This document shows positions 42,210-51,014 of a DNA stretch of 64,000 nucleotides, piece after piece. How positions within the stretch are numbered: the stretch's first letter is position 1; each line of letters begins with the position of its first letter. The notes under the pieces are model-generated. The model searched no databases and was not told the origin of the DNA. It was given only the letters and a program-made list of their open reading frames with translations. The translations under genes were made by a program, and so were the position numbers. The DNA is from Thiohalophilus sp. (lineage in GTDB: Bacteria > Pseudomonadota > Gammaproteobacteria > UBA6429 > Thiohalophilaceae): contig NZ_JAXHMV010000010.1 of NCBI RefSeq assembly GCF_034521165.1, forward strand, positions 62,001 to 126,000, given 5' to 3'.

Positions 42210-42540
42210 ATCAATTTTCGCGGCAACGACTAGCGTCCAAAGAGCTTGGCAGGTTCAAGCAAATTTTGACGACGAGTTTTTAATTCTGGCATCCAGTTTT
42301 GTTAAGGCAGGCAATATTTAGACGAAATGCGCTTAAAATAAAGTCCGTACTCCTTTCTATTTTAGTCTTTTTTGCTTGTCGATTGCCTCTGCCGGATCAA
42401 CCTGGCACGACCATCTGATCTTTTTACCTGTGTTTAATCGATTATTTTCAATATCATACGTCAATACGTTGACAGGACCAGGAAATCTGCTTCGCTTGTG
42501 CATAACAGGATGTATTTTTACGTCAACCAGGAGGTGTCAA
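42210..42540. other. 331-base gap, no gene seen
   Basis: AT-rich stretch between the aldehyde dehydrogenase and the Spy-like gene. A ttgaca at 42469-42474 could be a -35 element, but no matching -10 lies at 16-18 bases. I see no terminator, repeat or operator. Confidence 0.5.
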
Positions 42541-43089
42541 ATGAAACTGCACAAAACGCTACTAAGTATCATGATATTTTCTCTGCTTTTGCCGTTCTCC
42601 CTGGCCGCCGCGGCGCACGGCGGTTCCGGCATGGGCATGATGGGACAAATGGATGAAGATGATTACCGGGGACACATGCAGGGCCGCGGCATGATGGGTG
42701 GCATGGGCATGATGGATGGCATGCATGGCGGGAGCATGATGGGCGGCATGGGGCCTGTGATGATGCTCGATTTGAATGATAAACAACGCCAGCAAATGCG
42801 TGATATGCAGCGCAAAATGCAGAAAAAGAACTGGGAGCGCATGGGCGAGATGATGGAGCTGCGCCACCAGTTACAGGATGTCATGGCTGCCGATAAACCG
42901 GGTACAACCGCCGCCAGTCGCATTTATGACAAGATGGCCAATCTGCGCAAGCAGATGTTCCAGGATCGGCTCGAGGCTCGTAATCGGATGATGGATCAAC
43001 TCACTGCCGAGCAGCGGGAACAGCTGCGGGAGATGCGCCGTCAGTCTGGCCGCGGGATGATGGGTGGCCCGGGCATGATGATGGAGTGA
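42541..43089 (+). CDS. Spy/CpxP-like Met- and Gly-rich periplasmic protein
   Basis: A 182-residue protein starting at ATG 42541 with aggaggt seven bases upstream. A signal peptide (about residues 1-21, SLAAAA) is followed by a stretch dense in Met, Gly and His (GMGMMGQMDED, GRGMMGGMGMMDGMHGG) and a helical domain with LNDKQRQQMRDMQRKM and the LTxxQ-type motif LTAEQREQLREM (about residue 155), ending in MMGGPGMMME. The fold is that of Spy and CpxP, envelope chaperones and stress sensors. The Met/His-rich head suggests copper or silver binding; that is inference. Confidence 0.83.
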   Translation: MKLHKTLLSIMIFSLLLPFSLAAAAHGGSGMGMMGQMDEDDYRGHMQGRGMMGGMGMMDGMHGGSMMGGMGPVMMLDLNDKQRQQMRDMQRKMQKKNWERMGEMMELRHQLQDVMAADKPGTTAASRIYDKMANLRKQMFQDRLEARNRMMDQLTAEQREQLREMRRQSGRGMMGGPGMMME

Positions 43090-43096
43090 ATCCCTC

Positions 43097-43119
43097 AAGG
43101 CCGCTGCGGCGGCCTTTTT
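43097..43119 (+). terminator. Terminator after the Spy-like gene
   Basis: Stem aaggccgc / gcggcctt with loop tgcg and a ttt tail, eight bases after the stop codon. Confidence 0.85.
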
Positions 43120-43189
43120 ACTGAATTGTTGGGTCCGTTCCCCGTATTCTGTTGTCGGACCTTCCGCCCTGATCGGTCTTCAATCCGGT

Positions 43190-43257
43190 GCCGCCCTGGC
43201 GACTTTTCAGGTACCAGGTCCTGGTTCCTTGCTTGGACCTGGTACCTGGTATCTGGG
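43190..43257. repeat. Heptad repeat, accaggt family (family D)
   Basis: Left arm aggt-accaggt-cctggtt and right arm acctggt-acctggt-atctggg face each other around ccttgcttgg. Unit length is seven bases. It abuts the 3' end of hypD (43260) and could act as a hairpin at the end of the hydrogenase transcript. A weaker relative is at about 34896-34932 (accaggcgccagg...cctctggcacctg). Confidence 0.75.
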
Positions 43258-43259
43258 CG

Positions 43260-44354
43260 TCAGGCCGCGGGTTTTCGTACGTTGCTCCACCAGATCCGGC
43301 AGGCACCTTCGTCGGAGACCATGCACGGGCCGATCGGATTGCGCGGGGTGCAGGCGGCGCCGTACAGCTTGCATTCGGTGGGATAGATCTTGCCCAGTAC
43401 CACCCGCGCACAGTCGCAGCCCGGCGGCATCTCGCCGGCCCGTTTGCGGGCGTCATCCTGGTAGCCGGCGTACTTTTGCCGGGCATCATGTGCTTGATAG
43501 GCTTCTTTCAGACCAAAACCGGAGGCGGGAATGGTGCCGATCCCGCGCCAGTTGGCGTCGGTGACTTCCATGACATCGTACAAATGCTTTTTCGCCCGGG
43601 CGTTACCCTGTTCGCTCACCAGTTCGGGATAACAGTTATCCAGAAACGGCTTGTCCTCCAGTAACTGGCGCAGCGTCGAATAAAAGGCGGCCAGCAGGCT
43701 TTCGTTGTTGAAGCCGGCCACGGCCGCCGGAATCTGGTGCTGTTCGACGACAAAGCCCCATTCTTCCGAGCCCATGACCGTGGCCACATGTCCCGGGGCG
43801 ACCAGGCAATCGAAACCGGGGTCTTCCGAGTTCAGCAGCATGGCCACCGCCGGCCAGGTCAGTCGCCCCGAAAGCAGTAACAGCAGATTGGCCGGCACGC
43901 CCTCGGCCAGCATGGCGGCCACCGGCGCGGTGGTGGTTTCAAAGCCGGCGGCAAAGAACACCACGTCTTTGTCGGGATTGTCGCGGGCAATTTGTGCCGC
44001 CTCGGTGGGCGAGGCGATCGGGCGAATATCCGCGCCGCGCGCTTTGGCCTGTTCCAGCGAGCGTGCTTCGCTTTTGCGCACATTGACCGGAACGCGCAAC
44101 ATATCGCCGAAGGCCACCAGAATGACATTCTCGTGCAGGGCGATCTGGATGGCTTCGAAGACATCTTCCTCGGGACAGACACAGACCGGACAGCCGGGAC
44201 CGGGAATTAATTCAATCTGGTCCGGCAGCGCGCTGCGCAGGCCGGCCTGGGTGATGGAGCGTTCGTGTCCGCCGCAGACATTCATGATGCGTACTTTCTC
44301 CGGCAAAGGCAGTTGCCGGATCTGTTGCAGCCATTGTCGCGCGTCGAGGCTCAT
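43260..44354 (-). CDS. hypD: Hydrogenase maturation factor HypD
   Basis: HypD is the 4Fe-4S scaffold on which Fe(CN)2CO is assembled with HypC. The protein is 364 residues. Family motifs are VCGGHERSI (about residue 27), GPGCPVCVCPEE (about 55-66), FFAAGFETTTAP (about 137) and the C-terminal cysteine cluster with PPGCDCARVVLGKIYPTEC (about 315-335). It is the last gene of the hydrogenase unit, 15 bases after hypB. Confidence 0.96.
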   Translation of the reverse strand: MSLDARQWLQQIRQLPLPEKVRIMNVCGGHERSITQAGLRSALPDQIELIPGPGCPVCVCPEEDVFEAIQIALHENVILVAFGDMLRVPVNVRKSEARSLEQAKARGADIRPIASPTEAAQIARDNPDKDVVFFAAGFETTTAPVAAMLAEGVPANLLLLLSGRLTWPAVAMLLNSEDPGFDCLVAPGHVATVMGSEEWGFVVEQHQIPAAVAGFNNESLLAAFYSTLRQLLEDKPFLDNCYPELVSEQGNARAKKHLYDVMEVTDANWRGIGTIPASGFGLKEAYQAHDARQKYAGYQDDARKRAGEMPPGCDCARVVLGKIYPTECKLYGAACTPRNPIGPCMVSDEGACRIWWSNVRKPAA

Positions 44355-44369
44355 CAGCGGTTGCCGACC

Positions 44370-45200
44370 TCAGGGATGGGCCGGCTCGCCGGCGTGCCAC
44401 CGGGCGCCGTCCGACTGGATTTTGGGCACGACCGTTTCGCCCTGTTCAAGCCGCCCGCGGTGGGAGGTAATGGCATCATCCAGCCAGTCGAACCACGCTT
44501 CCAGGCCCTGTTGCCGGGTGGCCGACAGAGACAGCATGGGCGCCGGATTGGCCAATTGCCGCAGGCACTGTTCGGCCTTTTGCGGATCAAAATCATCCAG
44601 TACCGCGAGCAGATCGGTCTTGGTCAGCAGCATCAGATCGGCGGCGCGAAACATGACCGGGTACTTGGCCGGCTTGTCGTCGCCTTCGGTCACCGAGAGC
44701 AGGGTGATGTTGTGGTGATGGCCCAGATCGAAACTGGCGGGGCAGACCAGGTTGCCGACGTTCTCGATAAAGATCAGATCATAATCGGCCAGGTTCAGCT
44801 GGTGCAGGGCGTCGTGCACCATGTGCGCATCCAGGTGACAGGCGCTGCCGGTGGCAATCTGGATCGCGGTGACGCCTCTTGCGCGGATTCGTTCGGCGTC
44901 GTTTTCGGTCTCCAGATCCCCTTCGATAACGGCAATGCGATAACGATCGGCCAGGGCGTCAATAGTCGCCTCGAGCAGGGCGGTCTTGCCGCTGCCGGGG
45001 GAGGACATCAGGTTGATGGCCAGCACGCCATGCTTGTCGAAATGCTGACGATTGTGCATGGCCTGATGGTCATTTTCCGAGAGCAGGCTTTGCAGTACCG
45101 TTACCGCCGACTTGCCGTCCGCGGTTTTTTCCAGTTTGCCGGCCGGTTGCAGCAGGTGCCGGTTGCCGGAAGTAATGTTGCAGCCGCAGGTATCACACAT
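44370..45200 (-). CDS. hypB: Hydrogenase nickel-incorporation GTPase HypB
   Basis: It delivers nickel to the large subunit with HypA, using GTP. ATG 45200 gives 276 residues beginning MCDTCGCN, the N-terminal high-affinity metal motif; a longer open frame starts in the repeat upstream. The P-loop is SSPGSGKTALLEA (about residue 66), with EGDLETENDAERI, the GTPase-domain metal site CHLDAHMVHDAL (about 117) and the LLTKTDLL base-specificity motif. It lacks the long His-rich stretch of some HypBs, so nickel storage is not expected. Confidence 0.95.
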   Translation of the reverse strand: MCDTCGCNITSGNRHLLQPAGKLEKTADGKSAVTVLQSLLSENDHQAMHNRQHFDKHGVLAINLMSSPGSGKTALLEATIDALADRYRIAVIEGDLETENDAERIRARGVTAIQIATGSACHLDAHMVHDALHQLNLADYDLIFIENVGNLVCPASFDLGHHHNITLLSVTEGDDKPAKYPVMFRAADLMLLTKTDLLAVLDDFDPQKAEQCLRQLANPAPMLSLSATRQQGLEAWFDWLDDAITSHRGRLEQGETVVPKIQSDGARWHAGEPAHP

Positions 45201-45228
45201 ACCGACTCCTTTTTCAATAAGTTCTAAA

Positions 45229-45342
45229 GCGAACCACCAAGACACCAAGGCACAAAGATTTAAAGAAACATAAAGCTATTTTTATCTCGGGCTTTTATAT
45301 CAATTTTTTCTTGGTGTCTTTGTGTCTTGGTGGTAAGCATTG
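45229..45342. repeat. Inverted repeat, accaccaagacaccaag variant of family A
   Basis: Left arm gaaccaccaagacaccaaggcacaaag (45234-45260), right arm cttggtgtctttgtgtcttggtgg (45310-45333). About 50 A/T-rich bases lie between. It occupies the hypB-hypA gap within the operon, so it would be transcribed as a long hairpin. Confidence 0.85.
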
Positions 45343-45347
45343 TTTTG

Positions 45348-45719
45348 TTAACATGTTGCCGTTTTCTTGTTCGTTGCACGATCCAGTTCCAGGCTCGCTA
45401 GTAACATTTCATCGCCGCTGAGCAGGCGCGTTTGCCAGTGACCGCAGTGACCACAGATCAGTTTGTTGGCGGTAGCCTCGGATTCGCCGCCGCATTGCTG
45501 ACATTCGATCCGGATCGGTAACAGTTCGATGTCGAGTATGGCATCCCGGGCAATGCTCCCGGCAACAGCGATCGGAAAGGCTTGCTGCAGCAATTGCGGC
45601 TCGACACCGGAGAGGGGGCCGATCTGGACTTTCACCCGGTGTACCGCGCTGGCCCGGTTGTCCCGGGCCACGGCTTCGATCTGGCTCAACATGCTCTGGC
45701 AGATCGACAGTTCATGCAT
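45348..45719 (-). CDS. hypA: Hydrogenase nickel-insertion protein HypA
   Basis: A 123-residue HypA. The N-terminus MHELSICQSML provides the nickel-binding Met-His, and the C-terminal zinc finger is CQQCGGE...CGHCG (about residues 73-95). ATG 45719 fits the family exactly; the open frame runs further up through hypC in another frame. It overlaps hypC by eight bases. Confidence 0.95.
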   Translation of the reverse strand: MHELSICQSMLSQIEAVARDNRASAVHRVKVQIGPLSGVEPQLLQQAFPIAVAGSIARDAILDIELLPIRIECQQCGGESEATANKLICGHCGHWQTRLLSGDEMLLASLELDRATNKKTATC

Positions 45720-45954
45720 TGGAAAGAGCCGATTCGGCGGCCAGGATCTCGTCGAACAGTTCCCAGCTGGAGCGGGCATCCTGTTCACTGATTTTCTGAA
45801 TCGCATAGCCGACATGCACCATGACGTAATCGCCAGGTGCAATCGAATCATCCTGCATCATAAACAGGCTGACAGTGCGCTCCACGCCCTTGGCCTCGCA
45901 GCGGGCGCTGTAGCCGTCGATCTCGACAATCTGCATGGGAATGCCAAGACACAT
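45712..45954 (-). CDS. hypC: Hydrogenase chaperone HypC
   Basis: An 80-residue HypC/HupF. The essential N-terminal cysteine is in MCLGIPMQIVEID; the beta-barrel segment SLFMMQDDSIAPGDYVMVHVGYAI is typical, and the C-terminal helix ends in LFDEILAAES. It carries the Fe(CN)2CO group from HypD to the large subunit. Only one hypC is seen. It lies three bases after the HupE-like gene. Confidence 0.95.
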   Translation of the reverse strand: MCLGIPMQIVEIDGYSARCEAKGVERTVSLFMMQDDSIAPGDYVMVHVGYAIQKISEQDARSSWELFDEILAAESALSNA

Positions 45955-45957
45955 GAG

Positions 45958-46194
45958 TTATTCGCCCTTTGCCCGTTGTGATTTTCTGAAGGCGGTCAAC
46001 TTGTGTTTGGTATACAGCCCAACGGCCAGCCCTGCCAGTAGCATCAGCAGGTGATCGGGCTGGGTCAGAAGATGCCATATTCCGTCGACCAGTCCCTGGT
46101 GATGTTCACGGGAAGGGTGCGCGACAGCAGTCCCGCTTAACAACAGTGCTGAAGCGAAAAAAAATCCCTGTTTGATTCTATGCTGCATGATCAA
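45958..46194 (-). CDS. Short HupE/UreJ-like membrane protein
   Basis: A 78-residue protein with a signal peptide (about residues 1-25, GTAVAHPSREHH) and one helix in a segment resembling the start of HupE/UreJ nickel permeases (HLLTQPDHLLMLLAGLAVGLY, position about 42-62), then a basic tail. HupE is normally near 190 residues with several helices, so this is a truncated or specialised short form. It lies between hynL and hypC on the same transcript. A role in nickel entry is possible but unproven. Confidence 0.6.
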   Translation of the reverse strand: MIMQHRIKQGFFFASALLLSGTAVAHPSREHHQGLVDGIWHLLTQPDHLLMLLAGLAVGLYTKHKLTAFRKSQRAKGE

Positions 46195-46206
46195 TGCCTC
46201 CTTAAT

Positions 46207-47976
46207 TCAGACCACTTTGACGTTCATCAGCTCTTCACCCTCAGTATCGGTCACATGCACCGCGCAGGCAATACAGGGATCGAAACTGTGGATGGTGCGC
46301 AGGATTTCGATCGGTTGTTCGGGATCGTGCAGTTTGTGACCCTGCAGGGCCGCCTCGTAAGGCCCGGCCTGACCCTCGGCATCGCGGGGACCGGCGTTCC
46401 AGGTGCTGGGAACCACGGCCTGGTAGTTGTCGATCTTGCCGTCCTTGATGACGATCCAGTGGGCCAGGGCGCCACGCGGGGCTTCGGTATAGCCAACGCC
46501 ACGGGCTTCTTTGGGCCAGGTCGAAGGATCCCAGAGCTTTTCGTTATGGGTTTTGACATCGCCGTTACGGATATTATTCACCAGCTGGTCGTACCAGCCC
46601 ATCATCCCGTCGGCGAAGATCTTGGTTTCCAGGGTGCGGGCGGCGGTGCGTCCCAGGGTGGAATACATGGCCTCCAGCGGCAGATCGAGCTGGCGCAGGG
46701 CTTTGCTGGCCAGCTCTTTAGTCTGCTCGTGTCCCTTGGCGTAGAGTAGCAGCACCCGGGCCAGCGGGCCGACTTCCATGGCGTGACCGTTCCAGCGCGG
46801 GGATTTCATCCAGGAGTAGGACTGATCGACGTTGAGATGTTGATAGGGCGGTTGTGGGCCGTCGTAGTTTAATTCGGTCTCGCCGTCATAGGGATGCAGC
46901 CCCTGATCCTTGCCGCCGCTGTAGTTGTACCAGGAGTGCGAGATATATTCCTTGATCTGTTTTTCATCGTTGAGATCCACGTCATACACGGTGGAGAGAT
47001 CCCGGTTGAGGATCGCCCCGCGCGGAACCAGAAAAGAATCGACGCTACTCATGCCGTCGGTGGGGAAGTCGCCGTAACTCATGAAGTTACCAACCCCTTC
47101 GCCCTGTTTGGCCCAGTCTTTGTAAAAGCTGGCAATGGCCAGTGTGTCGGGCAGATAGACCTGATCGACGAAGCGCTGCATCTCTTCGATGATATCCTTG
47201 ATCTTGGACAGCCCGTTCTGGTTCAGGGCGGTGGCGCCCACACCGCCGCGGTAGCGCGGACCTTTGCCTTTGCCCTGATGGCCCGGGTCGATGCTGATGG
47301 CCGATGGTGCTCCGCCGACCAGGAAGTTGGGATGGGGGTTCTTGCCGCCGAGGATGGTATGCAGTTGCACGACGTTACGCTGCCAGGCCAGGGCCTCGAG
47401 ATAGTGCGATACTGCCATCAGGTTGGCTTCGGGGGGCAACTTGTAGGCCGGGTGACCCCAGTAGCCGTTGGCAAAGATCCCCAGCTGGCCACTTTCGACA
47501 AATTCCTTGAGACGTTTTTTCGTATCAGCAAAATACCCGGGCGAGCTTTTCGGGTTCGCCGGGCTGACTTTTTGTGCCAGTTGCGAGGTGGCCCTGGGGT
47601 CGGCATCCAGGGCGGAGACCACATCGACCCAGTCCAGGGCATGCAGGTGATAAAAATGCATGACATGGTCATGCACATACTGCGCGGCGATCATCAGATT
47701 GCGAATCAGCTGGGCGTTGGGCGGAATCTCATAGTTCAACGCGTCTTCCACCGCGCGGACCGAGGCGATGCCGTGCACCAGGGTACAGACACCGCAAATA
47801 CGCTGGGCAAAAGCCCAGGCATCGCGCGGGTCCCGGCCGCGTAAAATAATCTCGATACCCCGCACCATGGTGCCGGAGGAATACGCCTCGGTAATGGTGT
47901 CGCCATTGGTTTGCGCCTCGATACGCAGATGGCCTTCGATACGGGTGATCGGATCAACAACAACGCGTTCACTCAT
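46207..47976 (-). CDS. hynL: [NiFe] hydrogenase large subunit
   Basis: The 589-residue catalytic subunit. The four Ni-Fe cysteines are in RICGVCTLVH (about residue 60-69) and DPCIACAVH (near the C-terminus). The final 14 residues after that histidine (TDTEGEEL... region) should be removed by the maturation protease encoded at 51434-51907. FVDQVYLPDTLAIASFYKDW, ALAHWIVIKDGKIDNYQ and the EGHLRIE N-terminus are typical of group 1. Gene order small subunit-isp1-isp2-large subunit marks it as the Isp (group 1e) type. It overlaps isp2 by four bases. Confidence 0.95.
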   Translation of the reverse strand: MSERVVVDPITRIEGHLRIEAQTNGDTITEAYSSGTMVRGIEIILRGRDPRDAWAFAQRICGVCTLVHGIASVRAVEDALNYEIPPNAQLIRNLMIAAQYVHDHVMHFYHLHALDWVDVVSALDADPRATSQLAQKVSPANPKSSPGYFADTKKRLKEFVESGQLGIFANGYWGHPAYKLPPEANLMAVSHYLEALAWQRNVVQLHTILGGKNPHPNFLVGGAPSAISIDPGHQGKGKGPRYRGGVGATALNQNGLSKIKDIIEEMQRFVDQVYLPDTLAIASFYKDWAKQGEGVGNFMSYGDFPTDGMSSVDSFLVPRGAILNRDLSTVYDVDLNDEKQIKEYISHSWYNYSGGKDQGLHPYDGETELNYDGPQPPYQHLNVDQSYSWMKSPRWNGHAMEVGPLARVLLLYAKGHEQTKELASKALRQLDLPLEAMYSTLGRTAARTLETKIFADGMMGWYDQLVNNIRNGDVKTHNEKLWDPSTWPKEARGVGYTEAPRGALAHWIVIKDGKIDNYQAVVPSTWNAGPRDAEGQAGPYEAALQGHKLHDPEQPIEILRTIHSFDPCIACAVHVTDTEGEELMNVKVV

Positions 47977-49262
47977 GAGTCATCTCCTGCTGCCCTGGGG
48001 GACGAGGTGACGAGGTATTCAGCCAGCCATTCGCTGAGTCCGACCACTTCGATCTCGTCCATATTGTTATCTTCGAGTCCTTCTTCGAGCATGTTGCGAC
48101 AGTTGGAACAGGCGGTGACGATACGCTCCACGCCGATTTCTTCCAGTTGTTCTCGCTTCTTGCTGAATACCTTGCGACGCAACGGCTCGGCGCGTTCATT
48201 GGCACTCACGCCACCGCCGCCGCCACAACACCAGCCCATCAGGCTGTGTTCGGTCATTTCCACAAAATCGGTGGCGACCATGTTCATCAAATTGCGAGGC
48301 TGTTCCATGACGCCGCCGCGACGTACCATCTGACAGGGATCGTGGAAGGTCTGGCGAGTCTCATCCTTGCCCTCAAGCTTGAGTTTACCCTGGGTCCGTA
48401 ATTGATCCAGCAGTTCAATGATGTGGACGACCTCGAAGGGATAGGGTTTGCCGATCAGATTGGGACCTTCCCAGCGCAGGGCAGTATAGGCGTGTCCGCA
48501 CTCGGGACTGATGACGTATTTGACCTTGAGTTTCTGTGCGCCATCGACGATGCGCTGGATCAGTTCGGCCGCGATATCCGATGAGCCGATTTGAATGCCG
48601 CTGTTGGTGCCCTCGAAGGCCTCGGAGCTCAGGGTCCAGGAGACCCCGGCCTCGTGAAAGATACGCGTGACTGCCGGGATGATTTCATTGAACTGGGCGA
48701 TCTCGGCGGATGACAGTAACATCAGGTAATCGACGCCCTGCTTGTCCAGCGGCACTTCCATGCCAGCCTCTTTTTCCGCGTGTTTGATCTGGGCTTCCAG
48801 GGTCTTCAGGGTGACTCCCATCGGGCTGCCGATCTCGATCGCCCGTTTGCTGGCTTGTTGCAGGCCTTCCGGCGCGTGGCCGGAGGCCGCCATGGCCTCG
48901 CGCATTTTGCGCACCATGGTGACGATGTCGTTACCGACCGGACAATACAGGGAGCAGCGGCCGCACAGGGTGCAACTGTCATAAACCAGCGTCTCCCATT
49001 TGGTCAGATCATTCTCGGTGATATTGCGACTGAGACCGAGCCATTTTTTAATGCGTCCCGCAAACGTGTATTCCCGCTCCCAGACCCGTTTCATCAAATC
49101 GAGTTTGTGGATAGGGGTGTATTGCGGATCGCCGGTTTCCGTATAAAACAGACAAGCATCGGCGCAAATGCCGCAATGAACGCAACTGGAGAAGTACGAC
49201 GCAATGGGTGCATCGATCTGTTCTTTCATGGCATTGACTGCCCGGTCGACGGATTCGCTCAT
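47973..49262 (-). CDS. isp2: Isp2, HdrD/DsrK-like iron-sulfur protein of the hydrogenase
   Basis: A 429-residue protein with two N-terminal 4Fe-4S motifs (HCGICADACLFY, about residues 33-44; CTLCGRCSLYCPVGND, about 97-112) and a C-terminal CCG-type domain (GWCCGGGGGVSANERA, about 357-372; ACSNCRNMLEEG, about 398-409), the cluster fold of heterodisulfide reductase HdrD and DsrK. The first CCG repeat appears degenerate. With Isp1 it is thought to link the hydrogenase to quinone or to a thiol/disulfide carrier. It overlaps both neighbours by four bases, so stoichiometric expression is likely. Confidence 0.92.
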   Translation of the reverse strand: MSESVDRAVNAMKEQIDAPIASYFSSCVHCGICADACLFYTETGDPQYTPIHKLDLMKRVWEREYTFAGRIKKWLGLSRNITENDLTKWETLVYDSCTLCGRCSLYCPVGNDIVTMVRKMREAMAASGHAPEGLQQASKRAIEIGSPMGVTLKTLEAQIKHAEKEAGMEVPLDKQGVDYLMLLSSAEIAQFNEIIPAVTRIFHEAGVSWTLSSEAFEGTNSGIQIGSSDIAAELIQRIVDGAQKLKVKYVISPECGHAYTALRWEGPNLIGKPYPFEVVHIIELLDQLRTQGKLKLEGKDETRQTFHDPCQMVRRGGVMEQPRNLMNMVATDFVEMTEHSLMGWCCGGGGGVSANERAEPLRRKVFSKKREQLEEIGVERIVTACSNCRNMLEEGLEDNNMDEIEVVGLSEWLAEYLVTSSPRAAGDDS

Positions 49263-49906
49263 ACTCGAACTCCTTTACGCCCGGCATTGGCGCCGTTATA
49301 CCAGCGGGAAAACAGGAAGGTAATGGCGTGACTCAGTTTGGTAAAGGGGAACACGACCAGCAACAGATTCACACTCATGATATGCAGTGCGAGTACCAGT
49401 GTGTAATCCGGCCCAACATTATGAAAGGCCATATAACCGGTTGCGACCGGGAGAAATGTCACCAGCCAGGAAAAATAGTCGCCCACGGTCGATAACATGC
49501 GGCGCACCGGATCGGTAAAACGCAGAGACAGGGAGAAAACCAGTGCGGCCATGGTGACGATGGTAATAATATCAATCAGCGACGTCGGCAGTGCCGGCCA
49601 GGCGATATTGAAGCCTTGCTTGAACAGCTGGATATGCGGTGCATAGAACAACAGCACCACGATAAAACCGATGTGCCACAGGTATCCCGACAGGTGTTGT
49701 TTCCAGGTGCCGCTGACCGGCAGACTACGGCTGAAAATAGTGCGCAGACCGGGCCCCATCTGGCCGGCCCGTGCCCTGGTAAGATCGGTTTTTCTGCCCA
49801 GCAGCAAGATTTCCAGTACCCGGATAAGCATGCCGATGATGAAAATCACCAGTGCCGCCTGTAAGGCCGGGCCACGTGCCCAGGTAAGAAGTTCCAGGGA
49901 GCTCAT
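49259..49906 (-). CDS. isp1: Isp1, membrane cytochrome b subunit of the hydrogenase
   Basis: A 215-residue protein with five predicted helices (about residues 12-32, 70-90, 105-127, 138-160, 168-190), of the NarI/DsrM type. Histidines at the ends of helices (YLWHIGFIVVLLFYAPH, about 72-88; FHNVGPDYTLVLALHIMSV, about 160-178) could ligate two b haems. In the HynSL hydrogenases of purple sulfur bacteria, Isp1 anchors the enzyme and passes electrons between the hydrogenase and the quinone pool. It follows hynS by two bases. Confidence 0.9.
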   Translation of the reverse strand: MSSLELLTWARGPALQAALVIFIIGMLIRVLEILLLGRKTDLTRARAGQMGPGLRTIFSRSLPVSGTWKQHLSGYLWHIGFIVVLLFYAPHIQLFKQGFNIAWPALPTSLIDIITIVTMAALVFSLSLRFTDPVRRMLSTVGDYFSWLVTFLPVATGYMAFHNVGPDYTLVLALHIMSVNLLLVVFPFTKLSHAITFLFSRWYNGANAGRKGVRV

Positions 49907-49908
49907 GA

Positions 49909-51003
49909 TTATGAGTCCTCCATATCTTTGGTGGTGACCGTATAGTGTTTGTCTTTGGCCCTGGACTGTTTGTACTTGTTATACAGTCCGACGCCGGCAC
50001 CGGCCGCGGCACCGGCAATAATGGCGCCGGTGGCCGCGCGACTCAGATCCTCGGGCGATGAGGAGATGGCCTGGTAGAAACTGCCGGCATCCCAGAAATT
50101 AGGTTCCGAGCAACCGATACAGCCGTGACCCGACTCGATGGGAAAGCTGACGCCGTTGTTCCATTTGGCCGTGGCGCAGGCGTTGTGGGTTGTTGGTCCC
50201 TTGCAGCCCAGTTCATACAGACACCAGCCGTTGCGAGCGCCTTCGTCGTCGAAGGTCTTGGCAAACTTGCCCTGGTCGTAAAAGGGGCGGCGATAGCAGC
50301 GATCGTGAATCGTATCGCCGAAAAAGGAGAGCGGGCGGTTGAGATTGTCGAGTTCCGGCAAGCTGCCGAAGGTCAGATAATGAGAAAGGACGCCGGTAAT
50401 GACGATCGGAATCGGGGGACAGCCCGGGACATTGACAATCGGCTTGTCGTGGATCAGGTCCATGACGGAGCGAGCTCCGGTCGGATTGGGATTGGCATAG
50501 GGGATCCCGCCAAAGGCGGCACAGGTGCCGACGGAGATGATGGCGGCAGCGTCTTTCGCCGTCTCTTCGAGCATTTGTAAATTACTGATACCGGCAATCG
50601 TCGAGTAGCCACCGCCAGCTCCGGTGGGAATGGAACCATCGACCACCAGCAGATATTCGCCCTTGTTGTCGTGCATGGCCTGTTCCCGGGCCTCCTCGGC
50701 AGCGGTTCCCGAAGCGGCTTGCAACGTATGGTGATAATCAAGCGAGATCGCGCTGAGAATCAGGCTTTCGACAGACGGGTTGTGGGATCGGGTCAGTGAT
50801 TCGGTACAGCCGGTGCACTCCTGGAAGGAGAGCCAGATCACCGAGGGGCGTCGGGCTTTGCCCAGGGCATCGGCAATGGCACCGGCCATGCCGGGTGATA
50901 AAGCCAGCATCGAGGCGGTGGCGGCACAAAACTTGAGGAATCCACGTCGACTGATGCCCTGGCCCTGTAGGTGTTCGGCAAGTGTTTCATCCTGCTTCAT
51001 CAC
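49909..51003 (-). CDS. hynS: [NiFe] hydrogenase small subunit
   Basis: A 364-residue subunit with three Fe-S clusters. A twin-arginine signal (ISRRGFLKFCAATASML, about residues 17-33) sends the folded complex to the periplasmic face. The proximal cluster cysteines lie in LSFQECTGCTESLTR (about 58-72), with GTCAAFGGIPYANPNPTG and NVPGCPPIP, and the distal and medial clusters in the C-terminal half. A C-terminal hydrophobic helix (AATGAIIAGAAAGAGVGLY, about 326-344) then anchors it. It opens the hynS-isp1-isp2-hynL core. Confidence 0.95.
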   Translation of the reverse strand: MMKQDETLAEHLQGQGISRRGFLKFCAATASMLALSPGMAGAIADALGKARRPSVIWLSFQECTGCTESLTRSHNPSVESLILSAISLDYHHTLQAASGTAAEEAREQAMHDNKGEYLLVVDGSIPTGAGGGYSTIAGISNLQMLEETAKDAAAIISVGTCAAFGGIPYANPNPTGARSVMDLIHDKPIVNVPGCPPIPIVITGVLSHYLTFGSLPELDNLNRPLSFFGDTIHDRCYRRPFYDQGKFAKTFDDEGARNGWCLYELGCKGPTTHNACATAKWNNGVSFPIESGHGCIGCSEPNFWDAGSFYQAISSSPEDLSRAATGAIIAGAAAGAGVGLYNKYKQSRAKDKHYTVTTKDMEDS

Positions 51004-51014
51004 TTTACTCCCCG